Source: Rhypophila decipiens
Taxonomy: Eukaryota > Ascomycota > Sordariomycetes > Sordariales > Naviculisporaceae
Direction: 5' to 3'
Assembly (NCBI GenBank): GCA_033297075.1
Contig: MU858048.1
Span: 124,001-188,000, forward strand
DNA: 64,000 bases
The notes under the pieces: model-generated
Told to the model about the DNA's origin: nothing
The model's database searches: none
What the model saw: the letters and a program-made list of their open reading frames with translations, nothing else
Shown: positions 56,896 through 64,000 of the stretch, one piece after another
How positions within the stretch are numbered: position 1 is the stretch's first letter
Layout: each line of letters starts with the position of its first letter
Translations under genes and position numbers: made by a program

Positions 56896-57050
56896 GCGGG
56901 TTTAGCTCAGTTGGGAGAGCGTCAGACTGAAGTTCAATTTGGCATTGGGGACTGATCAAACCCCTTACTGTGGAAAACTTACTGAGGAATCTATCATGAA
57001 CGTCAAGGAACAAAATCTGAAGGTCGTGTGTTCGATCCACACAAACCGCA
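56896..57050 (+). tRNA. tRNA-Phe (GAA anticodon) with an 82-nt intron
   Basis: The 5' half GCGGGTTTAGCTCAGTTGGG...TCAGACTGAAG and the 3' half ATCTGAAGGTCG...GTGTTCGATCCACAC...CGCA build a full cloverleaf. D-arm/A box is TTAGCTCAGTTGG, anticodon stem TCAGA/TCTGA with anticodon GAA, T-arm GTGTG-TTCGATC-CACAC, and discriminator base A. The intron (56933-57014) sits after position 37, the standard place for eukaryotic tRNA introns. The acceptor stem has one G-A mismatch at its fifth pair. CCA is not encoded, as normal in eukaryotes. Confidence 0.95.
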
Positions 57051-57053
57051 CTC

Positions 57054-57059
57054 TTTTTT
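57054..57059 (+). terminator. RNA polymerase III terminator
   Basis: A run of six T starts four bases after the tRNA-Phe 3' end, the usual Pol III stop signal. Confidence 0.85.
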
Positions 57060-58070
57060 ATTCCTCTTATGAATGAATCTCATTCTTTTTTTCTTCCTTG
57101 TTACTTTGTGAAATGACATTTGTGCTGAATGGGCATCTCAGTAGAGGTGCCGTTCAGGATGGGGTTAAAAAGTTAATACTGTACGGGGTACCATGATGGT
57201 GTATCCATACCGATTTCGTATTGTATGATTTTCTCGTGGTAATTCTAAACCGCCAAGAAAGCCGACAAGACGTCACCAAATGCAAAATTACGCCACTGTT
57301 TTCGGCTGCTTGGACCCTGCAGGAAGCTGAAGCTGAAACCGAGCCATGAGCCTCATCATCATCGGTTCTGCCACCAACACAGTCCAATTTCATGAGAAGA
57401 ATCGCTCTTGTCAATAATCTCACTCTTCGCTGATATGGTCACCCACGACGGGACCATCAACAAAGCGCCCTCCGACTCGTCGATAACTGTACAATAAATA
57501 CATGAACGATGCGTCCTTCTATTTACACCAGCTGAGCCAGCATCGTCAGAAGAGCAAAAAGGGGAAAGCAACGGGTTGAATGCGAGAAGACAGCGCCCAT
57601 CCGCCGACGACCGCGGGGAAACGCCTACCAAATGACTGCCGTCACGGGTACTGGTAGATTGAAGTCCGACATCTTGCCATTGCAAGGTCCCAGATGCTTC
57701 GACTTTTTCTTTCAAGTCTGCCTGGTCCTTATCGTCAGCTCCCAAGCTCTCTGGCAACTCTTCTTGGCAACCGAGGCCCTTCGGAGATGAACGTCAACGA
57801 TTGACCGAAACCCATACGCCAAATAACGCATTTCTATGCTCACGTCCAAAACGCCCAACACCGTCCATGAACTATATGTTAATGTATATGTCTTGTTGAC
57901 GGCCACTTCTGGATTCGCTATCCACTGGCCTCTCGAGCAGACCAAAAGTTTACTCGCCATTGAAGGACAAGTATCCTTCGCCTCCGGCGACAAGGGCGTG
58001 TCTGTATGCGGGTAAATTGTTGTCGTTGAACGCGGTCCGTCCAATATGCTGCTGCCAGGCTGCTTCATGG
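57060..58070. other. Intergenic: tRNA to bZIP 3' end
   Basis: 1.0 kb. The frames at 57154-57757 and 57712-58068 (minus) show no recognisable domain. It presumably includes the bZIP 3' UTR. Confidence 0.55.
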
Positions 58071-59261
58071 TTATCCTCCTCCAAAGCCTGCTGTCTGTCC
58101 TGGGCTAAACATGGCGTCCGGCATATGGTCATAGTTAATACCCGGCTCTCTTTTCATCGCGGGGGAGGTGATGGAAGGGAAACCTGGATCAGTCGGGGGG
58201 GTGTACAAAGACGACCCTGAGCGCGTGAGTTCTGGAGCTGTGAAAAAAGCAGCTGGATAGTCTTGCTTACCGTGAGAAAAGGCTATGCTGTCTTGCCTCT
58301 CTCCAGACCCCAAGCCATCCATCTGCACGCCTTGCAAGACCTGGTAGGCCGAGGCAATGCTGGCATTCCGGCTCCGCGGTGAACCTGTCGGTATGGATGG
58401 CGGACCGCTCTGGCCGAAGCTGGGGGTGAAGGCCTGGCCGAAGAGCTCGTTTGAGGTTTGCACAAATCGTCTCGCCTCGTTGTCGAGCCAGCGGTCGATG
58501 TTTGGGTCGTTGCACTTAGCATGCGCCATCAAGTGATGCTTCAAGCCGCTGACTTCTCCGAGAAGGCCGTTGTACTCCATCTGGAGGTTCGCGTGCTGCA
58601 TCTCGAGGCCGATCTTTGTCTCTTCCAAGTCGGAAACATACTGCTTTTTCTTTTCCCTACATTTGCTGGCAGCTATCCGATTGCGCTCCAGAAACTTGCT
58701 CCTTTTCTGCTCTTCTTCACCGGTGTTAGATTCCTTCCTTGTTCTTCTGGTTCTCCTTTTCTTTGGGGGGTGATCTTGTTCAGGAGGGGTGATGTCTGTA
58801 GACGCACTCGCAGATTTGCTTGTCCTCTGCGAGACTGACTTGCTGCTGCTCGAGGTTCTCCGCGTGGATGGCTGGGACATGTCGTCGGACAGCACCTGGA
58901 TTTGACCCTTAATTTCCTCGCTGTCCTTGTCTGGGTGGTACAGCCCGGGATCGACGAAGAGGGGCTTGTGATCTCCGACTATGGCACCAATGTGCTCGGT
59001 GAAGTCCCATACCTCTCGTGATGCCAGAGCCCTCCCTTCTACAAAGGCAGGCGATTCGTCCAAGTCGCATTTGCCATTGAATGGCTGGAATGACTGCAGG
59101 CTCCCGCCGCTGTCACCTACGCCGCCACCCAGCATCACATCGTGATCTGGACTGTGGTGATGATAGGCAGCGATCGAATCGTCCTCGAGATCTATGCAGT
59201 CGTTGAAGAAGTGCGATGGCGTGTCCATGGTCGAACTTGATGCTCTCAGAGTGGCTTCCAT
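58071..59261 (-). CDS. bZIP transcription factor, ATF/CREB type (396 aa)
   Basis: Nuclear DNA-binding regulator, probably binding CRE-like sites. Single exon. The frame is open upstream without an ATG, so the first ATG (MEATLRASSSTMDTPSHF) was used. The N-terminal half is Asp/Ser/Pro-rich with a KKRRTRRTRK nuclear-localisation-like patch. The basic region at about 185-205 is KRSKFLERNRIAASKCREKK, followed by a leucine-zipper region to about 235 and the HAKCNDPNIDRWLDNEARRF extension seen in Atf21/Atf1-type fungal factors. The C-terminus is Ser/Pro-rich. The Atf1 N-terminal stress-response domains are absent, so an Atf21-like factor is more likely. A 33-bp GT..AG interval near 58270 is too short to be a normal intron and was not used. 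Confidence 0.92.
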   Translation of the reverse strand: MEATLRASSSTMDTPSHFFNDCIDLEDDSIAAYHHHSPDHDVMLGGGVGDSGGSLQSFQPFNGKCDLDESPAFVEGRALASREVWDFTEHIGAIVGDHKPLFVDPGLYHPDKDSEEIKGQIQVLSDDMSQPSTRRTSSSSKSVSQRTSKSASASTDITPPEQDHPPKKRRTRRTRKESNTGEEEQKRSKFLERNRIAASKCREKKKQYVSDLEETKIGLEMQHANLQMEYNGLLGEVSGLKHHLMAHAKCNDPNIDRWLDNEARRFVQTSNELFGQAFTPSFGQSGPPSIPTGSPRSRNASIASAYQVLQGVQMDGLGSGERQDSIAFSHGKQDYPAAFFTAPELTRSGSSLYTPPTDPGFPSITSPAMKREPGINYDHMPDAMFSPGQTAGFGGG

Positions 59262-62200
59262 TTTGCTCGAGCTGCCGAGCAGTTGAAGGGGAACGAGTGG
59301 TGCTTGAGGGATTGGGCGGGCAGCACCAAACGGTGCTCGGCAGGCGAGGCAAGGTATTAGGTGCGGCAGGGAAGAGAGCAGGTGAATAGGCCGAAAAAAA
59401 AGAAGGAAAATTGGTATCGAAGATTGGAAATTTTGGTATCCAAAGATCGGAATTGAGCTCCGGTTGCTCCTAAACCTGGGAAGAACCGGGACCGCGGGCG
59501 TGGTTGGTTGTTTTGAAACAGGCCTCGGGAGTGTACTTGCTCGGTCCACAAACACTTAGTCCATGCTGCTTTGATATCGGTGCAGGACGAAAGATGCAGG
59601 AAGATGGCCGGGGATGCGCGTGGGAAGCAGGATTGACATTTTTCTCATTGGACAGCATTGCCCGAGCGCACTGCGGCAGGAGGTGATGTTTTTTGCTTCG
59701 TTAGAACATACCTTGGCAAAGTATTCCCTCTGGAAAGAGAATCGTGTCGGGCCTATTCCACAAGAGTCCGGCTACCTGGGTGGCGTGAAAGAGCAGCAGG
59801 GCGGAAGGAGGAAAATTAGGGGGAGGATAGGAAGACTTGTTGCTTTGGTTGCGTTGCTGCGTCGGCTCGGCTGCCACGGGAGTGAGGTAGTGTGGCTGTC
59901 CTCTGCCGGCTTACAGGGCTCTTGTCCGACCCTCTGCAAGCCCGGTCGTTGGATTGACGGGAATGTTTGTGTGATCAGTCAGGCCAAGAACGGGGGGGAC
60001 GGGGCTACATTCCTCGCTCGCTTCGTGTATTTGCACGTTTGCGGGTAGCCTTGATGAGTGACGGTGAAATGCGGCTTCCTAAAAGGGAGATCTCAATGGT
60101 GGGGCAACCAAAAGCAGCAGAAGGGGAAGCTTCATGCGAGTCTGTCTTGGTGTCCCGGAACAGTTGATATAGATGGGAAAGATAAAGAAGAAAAAGCTGG
60201 CATCAGGCTCAGATGCCACCGGCCATGACAAGCTACATAAAAAAGTACCTGGCTAGAATCACTGGGGAGCATCTCAGATTCGAAGCTACCTTACCTAAGC
60301 CCATGTTGCCCATATCTCTCTGAAGGCAAGACCTACCCCAGCAGTGCCCAGTTTGAAGAAACACAGAATATGGGAAGGACATACATTCGAGCAGAGGAAG
60401 CATGGAAAGTTGAACCGACCCATTGCCCATCTGAGTTCCAAATCCAACGTCCATTGGCAGCTTCCCTGCTGGACCGCGCGGGGCATGGACACAGATGGGA
60501 AACCGCCAGGTAGCTCCTCGATCGTGAGTTGGAGCTTATGTGGGTAGGGAGCTATCGATCGAAGCAACCAACCGGGTAGCTTGATGCATCAATGCTCCTT
60601 CCGAAACCTTGAGATGTGGAGGCCGAGCTCTGTTTGTAGTAAGGCAGCTAGCACAGGATGGAGTCGCTCGATACCTGATCAGACAAGGAAAATCCATGTA
60701 TTTAAACAGCTTGCTTCCTTGTTCGGTAACTTCCGTCCCCTTGGAAGGGACTGCCAACCTCCAGCAAGCCGTCCCCCTCCTGACCTTCTGACCTTGAGGT
60801 CACTTCTTCCCCGGATTATTGCAACATGGCGAGGGGAAAAACGATGAAATCAGGGTCTCGCTTGTATCCTCCAAACCCCGTTCAAGCCTGAATCCCAAGC
60901 TATTTTAGATACCTACCTCTAGCCGGTCAGACTGTCTTCTCGCCTCTGGGCCAGCGGGCTGACGGGTCACGAAAGTGGCGCGGGGTTCACTCAAGAGTCC
61001 AGCTTCAAATCATTCCCCTTGGCTGCCTGGCTTTGCTTTCCTTTCTGCCATAGAAAACGCGCAAGAAGGACTGCGATCGAGATGCTAAGAACCTTCTTTC
61101 CAAGAAGTATCAAGCTCCACCGTGCCTGCCATGATTTGGGGTTGCATTCAACATGGATGCAGCAGAGTATAAACGGTGGCAGTAGATTGGCGGGGTAGCA
61201 ACTGCCTTCCTTGGACAATCCCAACCTCTTCCCAAGAGGGCGCATGCCCGATGTCGAATCAGAGTGGAAACCGGAGGCTTAGGTTTTGGCGTTCGATATA
61301 CCTTCATTGACCTTCCATCAACTGCATTGGAGCATTTGGCCTAGCTCGGGAGCTTATTTGTAGTGCTGTTTAGGTGAACATGATGCCAGGAAGCAAATCT
61401 CGGTTGCAGCACCGGGCATTATTGATTCTAATACGCTGAATGGACTTCTGCCCTGAGTAGGACCTGGGAGCTACTTGTGTGCGACTTGACAACTTGGCTA
61501 CGATCGATAGAGGCTCCCCGAAGTGATCGACGCACACGTGCTCAACGGGCGTGGCGTCGCTGTCAGAAAGAAGCATACTCGGTACGTGTTTATCTCCGTG
61601 CGAGGATGTCAATTACAACTTCAGCCTCTCATGTTCATTTGGGGCACAGAACTCCTGGTGGTGTGTCTATTGGCAAGGGCTTGCTTGTTCATCGGGGCGA
61701 CAATTGACCAAGGAACAGCTCTGGCTGGAAGCATGGGACATTATCAAGCAACAAATGCAGCCAAAGCTACCCCCGACATCTGTTTCTCCTCGGCCATGTC
61801 ATGTCATGTACGAACTTCCTGCCGCAGAGAAAAGGGACAAGGCCAAATAATCATACGACTCTATGCTTGCAGCTCCTGCAACTTTCAGACTGTTAACAAT
61901 CTACATCGACAGGAGACATGTTGTAGGCGTCGGCAGTTTGATCTTTAAATTCGCCATCCAACAGTCTGCTACAAGGAGCACAGATATGATATAAGGTACT
62001 CCACCACATGTGGAGGGATACATGATCTTGCAGAGATAACGTACCTTGCCGCTTTGCTCATCTCACACAGACATGGCCCATGCGAGCATCTCGAGCCCGC
62101 ACTGATCTCACTTGCTATGTTACTTCCTTGCCTATCCCTTTTCATAGGCACAGGAGAGTTTCCAGCTCCAGAATGGATGTTCCTGGAAGCCGAGTGAGGG

Positions 62201-63177
62201 GTAGCAAAAACAGGATGAGAGGCTTCTAAAGCTAAACAGGAATTACTCTCCGGGTGAGTGTGACAAGCCCGACAAACAGCTCACGGCTGGAGATGAGATC
62301 TGCGAAAATCATGGCTCATCTTTTTATTTCTGAACAATAGATTCCAGACCGGCAGGAGGGAGCGGGTCACTCCCGGATAACAACGGGTGTACGCCGAAAG
62401 CAAAATCTCCGAGATGGAGCTTCCGGCACGTTTCCACCAACCCGCGGCCTTTGTTGGGTCTTCTCAAATATAATCGATTGATACCGTTTCCGTTGGACTT
62501 TTGGTGTAACCATTTCAAGATATTTGGGAATTATACGATATCAACCTCGGCCTTCGGGGTTGCGAGTACAAATTCTCCATATGAAGGCCAACTTCAACCG
62601 GCATTCAATGCATCCTAGAACATATGTATGAAGAGATTGTTGAAGGCCTATGTCAATCAACCCACACCAGTCGTGCTCTTCGTAAAATGATCAAAAATTG
62701 CCCCCAAAGTTCGGCCCCCACCAAACGACCGAGATGTTTGAGCACCCCTGTCTCCCCTATCCCGGCTCCTGCATGGGTAATCCCCTGACCCACCCCAGCC
62801 TAGCTACCCCGCAGCCTCCACCACCAAACACGCTTTTAAATGAGTTTTGACGCGGTGGGGTTAGAAGACGCGTCGACACGATAAACCTTATCGGAGAACA
62901 TCTTGGAGCAGTACCCTGAAATCGACCGAACACAAGTCAAAAGAATCAATTGTCGTACCCCTGCTTGGCTGGCAACAAACTTGAATATCGGTATACCAAA
63001 TCTGCGTCATTCTACCACACTCGATTATTCGTCTCATTATCTGTACCTCGTCCCGCTCTTGGCCGAGCAGCACCACCACATCACGAACAACGCACCCGAC
63101 GAGGAAGACCGTGCGTATAACACAGCAACAAATCAGAGGTACTTACCTATCCAAAAAAAAGAAAAGAAAAGAAACAA
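59262..63177. other. Long divergent intergenic region between the bZIP gene and RFA3
   Basis: 3.9 kb with no supported gene on either strand. The longest frames (59614-60048 and 61523-61948) lack domains or good starts. An A-run near 59394-59402 lies in the presumed bZIP leader. The right end carries an MCB-type box (62868-62873). Most of the stretch is probably upstream control sequence or leader of the bZIP gene. Confidence 0.55.
62868..62873. promoter_or_regulatory. MCB (MluI cell-cycle box) upstream of RFA3
   Basis: ACGCGT lies 305 bp before the RFA3 start codon, with another GACGCGG core at 62849-62855. ACGCGT is the known site of MBF, which drives G1/S expression of DNA-replication genes in yeasts. 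A role here is inferred from the site and the gene it precedes. Confidence 0.5.
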
Positions 63178-63835
63178 ATGGAGGCCTCATCAACACCTCG
63201 CGTCACCTGCGCCTATCTCAACATGTACGTGGGGAGGAACGTGATGATTGTGGGCAAGGTCAACACGCTTCGTGGCGAAGAGGCGATAATCGATGCCGAT
63301 GGCAACATCACCATTCACTTGAACAGGGTATGCAAAACCGAGTTTCTCCGTCCTTTCACAGTACCAACAATATAGTTGGAGACAATTTCATTCGATATCA
63401 TCACTCTGTCCGGGTTGGAGAATTTGAGGCTAACGTGAACTGAACCCCACCCAACCGTAGGACTCACACCTCACACCGGGCAATGGCGTACAAGTCATTG
63501 GCAAGGTCAACCCAGACCTCTCGGTAAAGACACTGAGCACGTTGGATCTAGGCAACTCGGTTGGTAAGTAACTCTTCTTATCTCTTGTTCACTCACATCT
63601 CTTCTTGCGCTGTTGAGTTGTTGAGCTCCTCGCCCTTCTTACCCTCCACATTACATTCCTCCTCGCTCTTTATATATAAATCAACGATCGAGACAAGTAC
63701 CATCCCAAGATCATGACATACTAACAGTAACGCCTCAAAACAGACTACACCCTGGCCAACAAAGTCGTCGAGATAGCCCACCAACACCAAGATCTCTTCA
63801 TCTATCCGGCTGAACATAAACCCCAAGGGTTCTGA
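63178..63835 (+). CDS. RFA3: Replication protein A, 14-kDa subunit (114 aa)
   Basis: Smallest subunit of the single-stranded-DNA-binding RPA trimer used in replication, repair and recombination. Exons 63178-63327, 63461-63563 and 63744-63835 (345 nt), introns of 133 and 180 bp, longer than most in the window. The protein is one OB fold: TPRVTCAYLNMYVGRNVMIV, GKVNTLRGEEAIIDADGNIT, HLTPGNGVQVIGKVNPDLSV and LDLGNSVDYTLANKVVEIAH. Normal family length. The A-rich sequence immediately before the ATG (CCAAAAAAAAGAAAAG) is a typical fungal leader. Confidence 0.92.
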
Positions 63836-64000
63836 ATGGGCTTTGATTTCTCGACTGATATGAGATAAATAAAAACATCTACATAGACCGAGTTTACGGT
63901 CAATGAACGATGCCTTGCTTCCATACTTTCTCGGGAGTTGTTGACAATCGTGATGTCTCTCATATCAACTTCATCCCTCATTGCCCGGATACTCACGTCC

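Noticed and set aside
58250..58290. Possible 33-bp intron in the bZIP gene (GTAAGC...CACAG)
   Set aside because: Too short for spliceosomal splicing and a multiple of three; the uninterrupted frame reads well.
1..64000. CRISPR arrays, bacterial operons, rRNA genes or an integrated virus
   Set aside because: No regularly spaced repeats, rRNA signatures or viral hallmark proteins were seen; the window is eukaryotic nuclear DNA.

Overview
The window is nuclear DNA from a filamentous ascomycete (Pezizomycotina). The protein flavour (homeodomain regulator, Snf4, Vac8, Alb1) points to the Sordariomycetes, but I cannot name the genus. The evidence is short spliceosomal introns of mostly 45-90 bp with GT..AG ends and CTAAC-like branch sites, typical fungal proteins, a Phe tRNA with an intron, and a mix of compact housekeeping genes with long upstream regions around regulators. 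Gene models were assembled by joining reading frames across GT/AG sites. Spliced lengths divide by three in every complete model.

Layout. 1-1163 (minus): 5' part of a homeodomain transcription factor running off the left edge. 1164-16853: a 15.7 kb stretch with no gene I can support, holding one small transposon relic (8368-8609). 16854-29145: a very large RhoGAP (minus), the AMPK gamma subunit SNF4 (minus) and the armadillo protein VAC8 (plus). 29721-29979: a hAT-type MITE with an internal minisatellite. 30038-32133: dipeptidyl peptidase III, broken by two apparent frameshifts. 33420-38317: two divergent genes for predicted secreted redox enzymes, a heme-thiolate peroxidase and a GMC oxidoreductase. 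38673-44451: mitochondrial and translation genes (IMP1, a mitochondrial IF-3-like protein, eIF2B delta, a small complex I-type protein). 44452-56231: a Shg1-domain protein with a huge RD/RS tail, a TPT-family transporter, a membrane-anchored ubiquitin protease and ALB1. 56896-57050: tRNA-Phe(GAA) with an 82-nt intron. 58071-59261: an ATF/CREB-type bZIP factor with a 3.9 kb upstream region. 63178-63835: the small RPA subunit, with an MCB box upstream.

The genes form no single pathway. Themes are nutrient and stress signalling (SNF4, bZIP, RhoGAP, VAC8), mitochondrial maintenance (IMP1, IF-3, complex I protein, Ubp16-like DUB) and translation or ribosome export (eIF2B delta, ALB1). I found no secondary-metabolite cluster, CRISPR array, virus or clear new multi-gene system. 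The most unusual items are the two unrelated MITEs, the double-frameshifted DPP3, the divergent peroxidase/GMC pair, the minisatellite continuing the reading frame past the ubiquitin-protease stop codon, and the long tRNA intron.
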